A stretch of DNA of 64,000 nt from Hydrangea macrophylla (lineage: Eukaryota > Streptophyta > Magnoliopsida > Cornales > Hydrangeaceae): NCBI GenBank assembly GCA_033977485.1, contig CM066998.1, forward strand, positions 24,925,501 through 24,989,500, given 5' to 3'. Positions 37,527 to 48,446 of the stretch are shown here, piece by piece; the stretch's first letter is position 1; each line of letters starts with the position of its first letter. Both the position numbers and the translations under genes were made by a program. The notes beneath the pieces were generated by a model. It had not been told where the DNA came from, did no database searches, and worked only from the letters and a program-made list of their open reading frames with translations.

Positions 37527-39290
37527 CCCACCTTCGTGCAGGGACTCAATGTCCTCTAGTCTACATTGATGGCACTTATGTTATCCTCTCTTACGGGCCC
37601 TTACTAATCATATGTCTTCTTCCATTGAGGAACTAACTTGTTTTTCCCAAGTAGTCTGTTATCCTGAATGTTGTGCTACTATGACTGATGAATTCAATGC
37701 TCTTCTTAAAAATCAGACATGGTCGCTGGTTCCTCCTTCTACTAATCAGCACTCAAAAGATTGTAAGTGGATCTTTAAGGTAAACTGTTGGGCAAATGGC
37801 ATGATTGAGTAGCCACCAAGCCCACCTTGTTGCCAAAGGTTTCCATTAGCAATGTGGTTTGGATTATGATGAGACTTTCAACCCTATGGTCAATCCAACC
37901 ACTATCCACACTGCCCAGCTATTTCTTCTAGTTTGTCTCTATGGCAGTTGGATGCCAAGAATGCCTTTCTTCGTGGTATTCTTTAGGAGACAAATTTTAT
38001 GGTTCAGCCTCTTGGATTTATCGACCCCCAGCGCCCTCATCATGTTTGTAAGCTATAAAAGACTATTTATTGTCTCAAACAGGCCGCACGTGCTTGGTTT
38101 CAGCACTTTAGTTTCATTATAGCTTCACTCAAAGGCATGCTGAACATTCTATGTTTATATTCCAGTGCTCTTCTTAAATGATGGTTCTTCTACTATATGT
38201 GGATGACATTGTGCTTATTGGGAACACACTGCCTATTCTCTCTACCTTTGTCTCCACTCTTGGAACTAAATTTGAGCTCAAGGATCTCAGTCCTCTCCAT
38301 TTCTTTCTCGGCCTTGAGGTGTCTTCATTATCTTCTGGTCTTCATCTCTCTCAGACACGATACATAGTAGATCTTCTTCAACAGAGTTCTATGATTGCAT
38401 GCACTCCTCTCTGTGCTAGGACTCAACTCTCAGCTTTGAAGGGGGAACCTCTTACAGAATTGACTAAGTATTGTCGCTTGTTGGCTCACTATAGTATTTA
38501 ACATTAACTCGCCTTGACATTGCCTTTGGTGTTCAACATGTTGGCCAGTTCATGGAGTGCCAAGAATCAACCCATTGGTTTCTTGCTCTAATGCTGAGTT
38601 TGATATCATGCTCTTGCCCAAGTCTATGCTGAGATGGTCTGGGTTTTCCATATTCTATGGGAGCTTCATATTTCGCACTCTACTCTAGTCACTCAATACT
38701 GTGACAAGCTCAGCACAACATTCATGGAATATAATCCAACTTTTCATTCTCGTATCAAGCATCTGTGGCTTGACTACCATTTCATCATGCAAGTCATGTA
38801 CCATTCCTCGTTGTGCTAAGACTCAACTCTCAGCATTGAGGGGGGAACCTCTTATAGAATTGACTGAGTATTGTCATTTGTTGGCTCACTACAGTATTTA
38901 ACATTAACTCACCTTGACATTGCCTTTGGTGTTCAACATGTTGCCCAATTTATGGAGTGCCAAGAATCAATCCACTGGTTTCTCGCTCCAATGTTGAGTT
39001 TGATATCATGTTCTTTCCCAAGTCTGTGCTAATATGGTCTGGATTCGCCATATTATACGAGAGCTTCATATTTTGCACTCTACTCTAGCCACTCTATACT
39101 GTGACAAGCTTAGCACAACATTCATGGAATATAATCCAGTTTTTCATGCTCACACCAAGCATGTTGAACTTGATTTCATCCAGGAACTGGTTCTCTTTAG
39201 CAGTCATGGGGATGTTTGCAAAATATATAAGAGAATTCTTCCAATTCACTTTCTCTTTTAGGTATAATTTTTTCATGTGTATTGTTGTTT
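37527..39290 (+). pseudogene. Ty1/copia pol remnant (RT and RNase H)
   Basis: Begins with copia RT sequence: MTDEFNALLKNQTWSLVPP (about 37680), then DYDETFNPMVNPTTI (37860), a LLYVDDIVLIGNTLP active site (38190) and LSPLHFFLGLEVS (38300). RNase H-like text (SNAEFDI, MVWVFHILWELHI) follows. Frames change repeatedly and stops are frequent. The left part is lost beyond the half LTR that interrupts it. The C-terminal region is duplicated in tandem with a 400-base period. Confidence 0.88.
38421..39220 (+). repeat. 400-bp tandem duplication in the copia RNase H region
   Basis: actcaactctcagc starts at 38421 and at 38821, and the two 400-base units match along their length with about 7 percent differences by eye. 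Confidence 0.88.
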
Positions 39291-39493
39291 TGAACTAATT
39301 TCATTTTCCACGAATACAGAGTAAGAACAAATAATTAGTACATTTCATTGTTGTGTTTGTCCTCCTTTTGTAGGATTTATCACATCGTTATGTCGTGTCT
39401 GTGTCCGTGTTGCTCTATTAATATTAGTGTTTCCTAGGAACCTAGGTCTTTCAATATTTATTAAACTTGTTCACACACAGCCCTCAACGACCC

Positions 39494-39524
<31 letters not shown>

Positions 39525-39981
39525 CTGTTTTCATTTGCTAGATTAAATGTGATGTGGTACATTTAAGAAAAATTCTACAAGCTTTAATTCATAAATCTCA
39601 ATTATAAGTTGCTTGAGCTTGTGTCCATGGAGTAGCACTCAGGTATGGTTTTGACTTGAGCCTTGATGTTAGACCCTCAAATGGAAGTGAATGTTCTTCG
39701 GATGTTCAGAATCCTCCGAAGGAATGGTGTCAAAATCAGTATCAGTGAAAAAGATATGATAAATCTTCTTTCTTTCACCCTTATATTTACTCACATTATT
39801 CTTCTATATTTTGCTTCACAACACAGATTCGTAGCACAGAATATACAGAGACCGGGAAAAAAGAGAAACAAAATGGCTCAAACAATTTTCTTTTTGTGGA
39901 TTAACCTCTTTCACAACATAAACCAACTATTCTTATCCTAGGTTCAATGCGATAAGTTTGACTCTTTCATTGCAACATATC
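39291..39981. other. flanking DNA, no gene seen
   Basis: AT-rich with a run of about 36 T at 39489-39524. A 92-aa frame at 39663-39941 has no recognisable domain. May be the 3' end of the copia element; its LTR was not identified. Confidence 0.5.
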
Positions 39982-39986
39982 TTTCT

Positions 39987-40519
39987 TGACACGACTAAAA
40001 AGTTATGCGCTCTTGTGCAACACCCAAATGTAGGTGATCGTGCAAGTAATACTGGATAAGTCCAGGTCGATCCCACAGGGAAAGAATATGAAGAATGTCT
40101 ACTATGTTATAACCTAAAGAAAAGAAAAAAAGATGGATATACAGGTGGAGGTTTTAACGAAGCCTAATTAATTAAATTAAACTAAATAACAAACTAAAGC
40201 ATAAAGAAACATAACTAACTAAACAGATAAATTAAAGGTGTTGGAAACACGTGAATCCACATTGATCCTAACCATCTACCATACATACTCATTAATGTTC
40301 TATGGAGTTCATTCTTCTTCAGTATTCCATATTTTTTTTAAAGATAAAGAATCGATAGCCCTTTCATGACCGGGACTACATCATTACAGTTGATTTAAAA
40401 TACTTAGAAGATGGTTTAAAACAATGGTTATTACTTGCACTCTAAATGGTGTTGGCATTCAAAGTGATTTTCAAAAGTCATTGAAGGAAATAACCTCAAG
40501 GCTTTAAGTTCTAAAAACT
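39987..40519 (-). repeat. left LTR of the LARD-like element, piece 1
   Basis: tgacacgactaaaaag... matches 57943-58480. The following aaact (40515-40519) is the target duplication of the solo LTR inserted here. Pieces 2 (43823-44594) and 3 (53740-54059) complete 1625 bases against 1632 in the right LTR. Confidence 0.88.
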
Positions 40520-40809
40520 TGTAGACACCCCATTTTGTCGGCTATCAGATTTAGAAGACCCATAGCTTGGTGGTTCACAATGATCGTAAAAGACTCAAAA
40601 GGACTTCTGGAAGTCAGTTCTATCTCTCAGAATGCTCAAAATGACCAAAATGCCCCTGAAAGCCCGAAAGCTCCCAGATTTGGCCCAAGAGTTCTGAAAA
40701 CATGCTACGTCATAAGAAAAGTGATAAAATGAGTTTTTAAGTAAAATCGGATAAAATTGTCAGCTCCTAGAGACCCCCGGAAGTCCCGAAAGTTCCCGGA
40801 AAGTCCCCG

Positions 40810-40876
40810 TTGACCGGATTGACCAAGGTTTGACCAGGTTTGACCAAGGTTTGACCAAGTTTGACCAAGTTTGACC
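40810..40876 (+). promoter_or_regulatory. seven TTGACC W-box cores at about 10-bp spacing
   Basis: TTGACC begins at 40810, 40819, 40830, 40840, 40851, 40861 and 40871. TTGAC(C/T) is the core bound by plant WRKY factors (known). Spacing of 9-11 bases puts the sites on one helix face. Two further cores lie at about 41010 and 41033. The cluster is about 730 bases upstream of the TATA. Binding itself is inferred. Confidence 0.7.
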
Positions 40877-41403
40877 GAAATCGTCCGAATTCGCGAGAAT
40901 CATTCTAGATCATGAGAAAAGTATTAAAATGAGTTTTAAAAGAAAATCGAGCGAAAACGTCAACTCATGGGAACTCCCGGAGATTTCCAGAACTTCCCGG
41001 GAATTCCAGGTTTGACCAGTTTGATAAAAATTTGACTTTGGAACTGCGGCACTGTAACAATTTTCAAATATTTTTCATAGATACTAGAGGTCGATAGCTT
41101 TCCAACGGTATATCGCACGTAATTTTCGAATGTAAAACGAGTTTATTGTGAATTTCCGAAGGCGAAAAAGGCGATCAAATCGGCTTTTATCGCAAATACC
41201 GCAAAACCTTTCAAAGTGACCTACCCCCAATTTATTTATTTTTATGTAAAATAGACTCCATTACCTTTCCAACGGTATATCACAACCTCAATTTGGAGTT
41301 CGTATGCATTTTCTGTGAATTTCGGACGAAATATGGTCTTTTCGCGAATACCGGAACCTCTGGGGGCCTAAAAGGGATTATCCAGACGATTGAGGAGCAG
41401 TGC

Positions 41404-41457
41404 TGCCGCGGCACTAGCCCACTGCCGCCGCGGCACAGGCCCAGTGCCGTCGCGGCA
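41404..41457. repeat. three TGCCG...CGGCA dyads
   Basis: tgccgcggca at 41404-41413, tgccgccgcggca at 41423-41435 and tgccgtcgcggca at 41445-41457, about 150 bases upstream of the TATA at 41603. Confidence 0.88.
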
Positions 41458-41602
41458 CTCTCCTCCAGAACAGTGTATTTTTGTAATTTCTTTTGGGGGT
41501 TCATTTTGATTAATTAAAAATCAAAACGATGTAGTTTTATGATTTCAGATGTTTGGAGCCAATGGGAATACTTCTAAAACCCCAAAACCACCCCAAGTTG
41601 GC

Positions 41603-41611
41603 CTATTTAAA
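41603..41611 (+). promoter_or_regulatory. core promoter (ctatttaaa) of the solo LTR
   Basis: gttggcctatttaa is shared exactly with block D (19456-19469), supporting function as the TATA element. Confidence 0.5.
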
Positions 41612-43822
41612 CCCCCCATTGCTCTCCATTTTGGGGGTGTCAAATGTAAGCTTTGAAAAGTTTTGGGAGAGAAAGTTGTAGAGATAAGGTTAGAATAGAG
41701 AGAAAAGAATCTTTCTTCTTTGATTTTCAAAACAAAAGTGAGTTCTAAACTTTTTTTTTACTTCATTACTCCTATTTACTTCAACATTCAATACACCCAA
41801 CCACCATTTTAGTAAGCATTTAAGAGAGTGAAAGCTTCTTCCATGTCCAATGTCATCACATATGAGTGAAACACCAAACTACAAGTTCAATACATCATGA
41901 ATATCATCTATTGATTGCTATTTACTTGCTTGTTTATTACAATGTTCATCTCTTCTTACCTCATTTCTTTTTGATTTTCTTTATTTATTTACTAGTTCAT
42001 CATCATCTAAATGATGACATGAAGTTTGAGGTGAGTGAATCCTTATGGATAGTAGCTCTTGACCTCAAAAACATGTTTGATAGATGATGATCATAACTTC
42101 AATACCTCCAAGGTATCCTTGAAGTTATGTTCAAATAAAAATAAATCTCTCCAACAATCTTGGAGGTTCTTGATGATGAGTTTGATGTTAACATTTTAAG
42201 TAGCTATAATCTTTATTGAGTATTGCAAATATGCTTTCAAAACCTCTACTTCAAAACCCCTACTTCAAAACCCCTCTTAAAACCCCCTCATTTTGATCTC
42301 AAGAAAGAAAACTCTAGTTTTTCCCAAAATCTTCAAAACAGTGAGTCAAAACAGTGAGTGATCTGAGTTCAAAGATTTTTCTAGAACTCAATACTCAATA
42401 TATGGATGCAAGGCCACTTGGAAATTCTTCCTAACTCATTAGAGAACACCTATGATTTTTGGTTTGACTTGGAAATACTTGAAAGTGGTCCATTTGGATC
42501 CAAACATTCCTTCCAGACATTCTACCTCTGCTGTCACAGCAGCTTATTTGACTTCCAACTTCTTTTTCAGAAAACTTTTCCAAAAGGGGTGGTCCTAACT
42601 TATCTTTCCCTTAAACTTCAATGTCCAAGGGAACGTTCTGTATAAAATGGGCCTCTAGATCATTTGTTTTCATTTTCTAAGATTTTTCAACATTTCAGTC
42701 GACAGTACGGACTCTGTTTCTGAGTGACCTCTATTGTTTATATGATTTCTCTCAATCTGTGATAGTTAAAGATTGGCTTTTTGGGTTGTGTTCTAGACAC
42801 AATAAGGAATATCTCCATAAAAAATCATGCATTGAAAACATTCCTAATCCCTCTTTTCAATTTTCAAAAGATTTAGTTACTGTTCTGTCCACTATTCACA
42901 GCAAGCACATTTTAACTTTCATTCTTTGATTTGATGCTTATATGCATTCCAAATTAGTTCATATCTTAGTAAGTAGTTCATACTACATTTGTACATATCC
43001 CATATTGATTTCATTCATTTATGCATACACATTCTAGACTTCTAAGTCATTTAGGAATCCATGAACGCAAAGCACACTACAACCTTGGCACATTCTAGAT
43101 ACATACATTGCATTCATGCAAGATTTGGGGTTTTTGTAACTCCTAATCTAAGAAGATTATAACGAATGATCATGATCACACGTTCATGCTTCCCCTCGAT
43201 GTAATCATCCTTTCTCATCCGTCCTGGGGATTGAGAGATCTTCTCTTCTCAAAGATTAACATGCATCATTCTAGCTTGATAAGCATCCTTGTTTTCTTTG
43301 ATTTTTTTGTTTCAAGAACAATCCATGTCCCCTTTTAGATTAGGAAAACTTGATTACTTGATATGTGATTAGACGATTTTTCCTAGGTTTATTTGTGTGA
43401 TCTTTCACTTTGCATTGTGTGATATTTGGCTTAGATCTTATGAATGATATCTTATCTTTAGATCTTCCATTTCAAATTTTCTTATGTGATGTAATATACT
43501 ATCATAGTATTAATTGTCGAACCATACATAGTATAAGATGATTATATGGATGCTAATTGAGGCCCGTCGAAAGACGGGGCGAGTTGAGGGTGTTTTAGTT
43601 GCGACAAAGGCTCCTTCCTCTTTCGTACCAAAATCCCGAGCCAAGTTCTTTGGTTATGAAGGGCCAGTGCCCTTTATCCATTTAGGTGAGTCAAAATTAG
43701 GTTTCTTGGTTCCTTAAAGACCAAGTGGCGACTCTGTATCTGTTTTCAACAGACCTTTTCTTTTCCTTTTCAAAACAATCTCAAACAAGAGAAGTGGTCC
43801 ACTTCCGCGTGTCCACAAAACT

Positions 43823-44594
43823 GTTGTGACAAACTGCTTATAGGGACAATTTGATGATAGATTTCTAAAACAAAAAGTCATGGAATACTTAAAAGAATCA
43901 TCTCAGGAATCAACAGGTTTGATCGATCGAAGCGCTCTCGATCGATCGGACAACATCATCCTTCAATCGATCGAAATGCTTTCGATCGCTTGACTATGGC
44001 TCTGGTTCTGGTGCGATCGATCGAACGAAATACCTTCGATCGATCGAGCCCAGGTTTTCTAAAGATTGCATGGCAGAGCTGGGAATCAATGATTCATCAC
44101 ATATTTCGAACGTCTAAACTACAGAAACATGAAAAACAAGTGTAGAAATAGCAAACTAAAGCAATCATAGCATCTAAACTAATAAACAATCAAATAAAGA
44201 AAAAGGAGAAGAAAAACCTGTAAATAATCTGAAATAAACTTGTAATAAACTTGAATCTTCAATAATCTTTAGCATAATAATGGAAAAGATGAAGAAGAAC
44301 AAGAATCTAACCTATGCTACTCCTAATCTAACCCTAAAACTATCCTCAAACTGCTATTTTTTTTTTGCGTTCTGGAGTGTCCTCCCTTCGTCTGCCATCA
44401 AAACGACTTATTTATAGGGTTCCTTCAGAGTTTACGCAACTTTTGGGTGAAAATAAAGTTCAATTGATCGAGCTTAGTTCGATCGATCGAACTCTCAATC
44501 GATTGAACTCTCCTCAAGCCCTTGAACTTCTCTGATTTTGACAACTCTGCGTACTGATGGGAGAATGACCATGACTTTTCACTCGGACCTCCCA
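43823..44594 (-). repeat. left LTR of the LARD-like element, piece 2
   Basis: Matches 58480-59240 of the right LTR. Carries clusters of CGATCGATCG-type palindromes at 43920-44052 and 44460-44510. Ends in tccca, the chromovirus target duplication. Confidence 0.88.
43920..44052. repeat. GATCGATCGA palindrome cluster, left LTR
   Basis: Six dyads of the type tcgatcgatcga, some reduced to ttcgatcg, in 130 bases. The equivalent cluster in the right LTR is at 58575-58700; individual dyads differ between copies. Confidence 0.85.
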
Positions 44595-45126
44595 TATAAC
44601 ACCCGTATTTGTGTTATAGCTTTTGCATTGCATTGTCATACATGATAATGTGTTGTGACGTGTCTTATGACACATGATTGAGTGAGTTTTGACTCACGAG
44701 TTGATTTGGGTGTCTGTATTAGAGAACCCATTGAAACTATGGTGATTAAAGATTTGTTGTTGTGAAGTCTCTCCGAGTATGAGACGGTCACTGTGGAACA
44801 TTTAAATGTTTATATGAAAATAAATGTTTATCTGTGTATTTCAATATCTGTATTATTTTCTGTTTTAGAATTTATTTCTGTTGTTAGATTTAGTATCCTG
44901 GTGAGGACGAATGAACACGCTATTAATTTGGTAGGCTAATTAGCAACTTCGGAAACGTCATATAGAAATTCGCGTTTTAGCAACCAAACGAAACTTAGTC
45001 GAAAACTTTTATAATTTTGAAGTTTTACTTATAAAGCTAAGAATAAGCTGTATAGAAAGTTTCAGAGACTGATTAGGAGTTTGGAAAACTCGTGGGGAGG
45101 TAAACGTAATTCCCCGAGAGTGTTGC

Positions 45127-45136
45127 CTATATATAG
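45127..45136 (+). promoter_or_regulatory. TATA box of the young chromovirus
   Basis: ctatatatag, identical at 52117 in the 3' LTR. Transcripts would start about 30 bases on and carry the palindrome array in their leader. Confidence 0.6.
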
Positions 45137-46310
45137 ATAGAGATGACTTAGATTTTTCATAAGTCTAAACCTAATTCCATAAAGAGGAGGCCAAAAGGGA
45201 GGCTAGAGGGAGATTTGATTGCTTAGAGCTTTGCGACGCCAAACGACGACCTTCTGTCAGTCTGTTTTCTCCCAGATTTCATATTCGAGCTCCTCGAGGT
45301 AAGAGCTTCGTTTTGATACCTATTAGGGCCTGTTTGGCTAAGTTTTCCGAAAAGTCTTTTTCTAGAATTTTTCATAAAAGTTGATAAATGGAATTCTGAT
45401 CCATAGGAATTGTGCTAGACGGACTTCTGCACGTTCTTTGTGCACGGGTTTTCTTTGGATCGTATTATAAGCACGTAGATCTGAGGTGAGTGATTCAACT
45501 ATGTTTTGGAATGATTTCTTGGCATGTATTCATGTTATGTTTGAATAGCATGTATTAATTCTTAGAGATATATTGTGTAGTTCATATTGGGCAATTATAT
45601 TGATAAGTAGGCCCAATAGCACGGTGATATGTTTTGATTACCGCGAGCATGGTGATATGTATTTGAGCATGTTAAGTTGCTTATGTGGGTCAGAAGGAGC
45701 ACGTGGTCACCGTGCCATTTTATGGAGCCGATAGAGTGGCATTAAGATCGCACGATTGTTTGTAGAATCGTGGGTCTTACCCTTTCGCGTGGACTTATTG
45801 GCGAGGAGTCGCGGATTGGGAATATGGACGGGCACGTGAGTCTCCGGCGACTAGTATGAAATGTAGAGATGTGAATACGGACATGTTTATCATTCATGTA
45901 CATATGTTGATTTATTCACTAAGCTTTAGCTTAAACAAATCGAAATATGTGTGGTTATTCAAATAACCATTGCAGGTATAAATGCTGGCGAGGAATCGCA
46001 GAAGTGAGTACGTGGGTTGGGAGTTCGCTTGTGAGGCAACTTGAAAGATAATCTTGTAGTTTTGGAATAATAGAAATGTTGTAATAAGAATTTGGTTGTT
46101 TTAAACCATGTTTAATTTGGTATGTTAGGATGGATTTTAAACTGTTGTAATGGTTAGTAACATGTTGTAATTATGTTTGATAATGTTTTAATACAGCTAG
46201 AAGTACTTTAGACTGAGTTTGGTTTGAGTTTATTTCGAGTGGTTGATCTTTGGGGAAAGTTAGAAAGCTTTTAAACTTGAATTTCTGCAGATTGGGCTGC
46301 TGCCAGGGGA

Positions 46311-46605
46311 GCAGTCGACTGAGCAGTCGACTGAACCCCTGTGTCTGTTAGCTACTGCTTCTTATTTTAGCAAAAGCAGTCGACTGGACCCCTCAGCAGT
46401 CGACTGGACACCGCCCTCAGTCGACTGGACCCCAGTCTCAGTCGACTGGAATTGACATTAAATCCCTGCCCACTCCCGTCGACTGAGCAGTCGACTGAGA
46501 AGTCGACTGGACCCCCAGTATCAGTCGACTGGAATTGACATTTAAATCCCTGCCTACCTCCGTCGACTGAGCAGTCGACTGTGCAGTCGACTGAGCAGTC
46601 GACTG
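46311..46605. repeat. array of fourteen CAGTCGACTG-type palindromes
   Basis: GTCGACTG occurs 14 times in 295 bases, most within the perfect 10-bp palindrome CAGTCGACTG, with flanks gagcag..., ctcag...gacccc or ccgtcgactga. The 3' LTR copy (53301-53595) has lost one by G-to-A. Confidence 0.93.
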
Positions 46606-46749
46606 AACCTCTGGTTTTAAAATGTGTTTTGTTTTCCGCTTCGTGTGTTCTTCAAACCTAATTTTGGGAACGTTAATGAATTGGTTTAGCCTCGGTGGCG
46701 TGCCACGGGCTCCGGTTCCGCTATTGTGGGACCGGGCTGTGACATTTAG

Positions 46750-46761
46750 TGGTATCAGAGC
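46750..46761 (+). promoter_or_regulatory. primer binding site, initiator tRNA-Met
   Basis: TGGTATCAGAGC, five bases after the 5' LTR, complementary to the 3' end of plant initiator tRNA-Met. Confidence 0.95.
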
Positions 46762-46973
46762 ATAAGTTTAAAGCCTTGGGAACGAGTGACGTTATATATG
46801 TTGAGTGACGTCGAGTGGAGTGTGTAATTGTAAAGATAGTTGTTATCATTGTAGAAATGCTTCATGTGTTAGCATTTGTTGATTGTGATGAACGGTGCAC
46901 ATATATCTATATTGTGGCATAGCATGCATGGTCATTATGCATTAAACTCAACAGGGGAAATATTTGAAACATT

Positions 46974-48446
46974 ATGGCGGTGCAGCCGAGAGAATTGTCA
47001 CCGCATTCGCGGATGGACCAAATAGTGAATATGGTGGGAAGTTTCATACAAGCGGTAAGTGAAAGGGAACAAATGAACGTTCAGCCCCCACAAGTGGAAA
47101 TCCGTTACGTCAATGCACCATCGGCACCGCGACCTCAACACACAATTGTGGAACAGTTTCATAAACGGAAACCGACCTTGTATCATGGACAAGTTGACAT
47201 AGACTTGGCCGATCATTGGATGATGGACATGGAAAGACATTTTCGTCAGGTGATATGTACCGATGAGGAGAAAATTTTGTGTGCATCCGATACGTTGATG
47301 GGCGAAGCATTGGATTGGTGGAACAACGTGCTCGAACAAGGGAAACCGACCACGTGGGAAGCATTTAAAGAAGAATTCAACAAACGTTTCTTTCCACAAT
47401 CTGCTTATACTCAGAAACGTCAAGAGTTTGCAAGTTTGGTTCAGGGAGATATGACCGTAGGTGAGTATGTTTCTCGTTTCAATGCCTTGTTACGATTTGG
47501 GAAAACTACCGTTCCAACTGATAGGGATAAAGCTCGAAAGTTTGAGGAAGGGCTTAGAGAGAATATCCGTGGCCGTGTGGACATGTTACAACACCCGACC
47601 GTTTCTCTCGTTGAGGAAGCCGCTCGTATTGCTGAGAAAAGTGTCGACAGATATCGACAGGGACAACAAGGGAAGAGAGCAAATGACAGTCGGAGTAAGG
47701 GTCAAGGGAATGCGAAGAAACCGTTCACGCAAGGTTCAGGATCGAATATGAGTAGCCAAGGAGGGAGTACGTTCATGGGGGACCCGAGACCGTTGTGCCC
47801 GACATGTAACCTGCGACACAGAGGAACCTGCTATCAATTGATCACTTGCCATATTTGTAAACAATTGGGGCATGTGTCTAGAAATTGTCCTTTGAACGCA
47901 AATTCGACTACACCAAACACAACCTTGAACGCCAAGAGCTATAACCCAGAAACGAGAGGGAAATGTTTTGAGTGTGGACAACCGGGACACATAGCAAAGA
48001 ACTGTCCGAGTAAGAGACAACCGGGAATGAGTACCGGGGCATCAAGTGTGCCAAGCGGATCGAGGGTAGAACCTCGAGTGGATAAAGGGAAAGGAGTCGC
48101 GCAACAACAAGGACGATACTTCCAACTCAGGCCGGGGAATACGGATGATACCGTCGTATCAGGTATTCTTCCTATTTGTTCGTATCCTGCACGTATACTT
48201 ATGGATTCTGGTTCAACGCATTCATTTGTATCACGTGATTTTGTTAAGCATTTAACTGTTAAGTCAGAACCGCTAGGATATGATTTGTGTGTATCATTGC
48301 CTAGTAGTGAACCGTTAGTTACTTCGTCAATATTCAAGTCATGTGAGATCAAGATAGGTGATAAAGTCTTGAGCGTTGATTTGATTCCGTTGATGGTGAA
48401 TTACTTTGATGTTATCTTGGGTATGGATTGGTTGTCGGTTAATTAA
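46974..48446 (+). CDS. gag-pro: gag-protease part of the gag-pol polyprotein
   Basis: Starts at the first ATG after the primer site with 224 bases of leader. Residues 60-230 are gag capsid (WWNNVLEQGKPTTWEAF, FFPQSAYTQKRQEF). Three zinc motifs follow: a CxxC...H motif near residue 278, CHICKQLGHVSRNCP near 292 and CFECGQPGHIAKNCP near 330. Aspartic protease follows with [15 protein letters not shown] near 408 and GMDWLSVN at the end. It stops at taa 48444-48446, but homology to the next frame continues immediately in phase. The older copy at 1-1549 has a coding codon there, so I read the stop as a mutation, not a natural gag/pol boundary. The protein packages element RNA in the cytoplasm and cleaves the polyprotein. 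Confidence 0.93.
   Translation: MAVQPRELSPHSRMDQIVNMVGSFIQAVSEREQMNVQPPQVEIRYVNAPSAPRPQHTIVEQFHKRKPTLYHGQVDIDLADHWMMDMERHFRQVICTDEEKILCASDTLMGEALDWWNNVLEQGKPTTWEAFKEEFNKRFFPQSAYTQKRQEFASLVQGDMTVGEYVSRFNALLRFGKTTVPTDRDKARKFEEGLRENIRGRVDMLQHPTVSLVEEAARIAEKSVDRYRQGQQGKRANDSRSKGQGNAKKPFTQGSGSNMSSQGGSTFMGDPRPLCPTCNLRHRGTCYQLITCHICKQLGHVSRNCPLNANSTTPNTTLNAKSYNPETRGKCFECGQPGHIAKNCPSKRQPGMSTGASSVPSGSRVEPRVDKGKGVAQQQGRYFQLRPGNTDDTVVSGILPICSYPARILMDSGSTHSFVSRDFVKHLTVKSEPLGYDLCVSLPSSEPLVTSSIFKSCEIKIGDKVLSVDLIPLMVNYFDVILGMDWLSVN

Larger units (their letters stand above)
40520..43817 (+). mobile_element. solo LTR, 3298 bp, duplication aaact
   Basis: Starts TGTAGACACCCCATTTTG and ends cgtgtccaca, flanked by aaact (40515-40519, 43818-43822). 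The end region has the family block aggcccgtcg..gggtgttttag and aagtggcgactc (43560-43735). Core promoter gttggcctatttaa at 41598-41611. It has a W-box cluster (40810-40876), three TGCCG...CGGCA dyads (41404-41457) and two diverged copies of a 200-bp segment around tgataaaatgagtttt (40710, 40935). No PBS or protein. Confidence 0.88.
44595..46744 (+). repeat. 5' LTR of the young chromovirus
   Basis: Starts TATAACACCC and ends CTGTGACA. The 5' terminal dinucleotide is TA, not the usual TG, in both LTRs. TATA at 45127. Fourteen GTCGAC palindromes lie at 46311-46605. Sequence gcacggtgatatg repeats near 45620-45660. No gene. Confidence 0.95.

Noticed and set aside
39489..39524. T36 run as a LINE or SINE tail
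   Set aside because: No matching body or duplication on either side.
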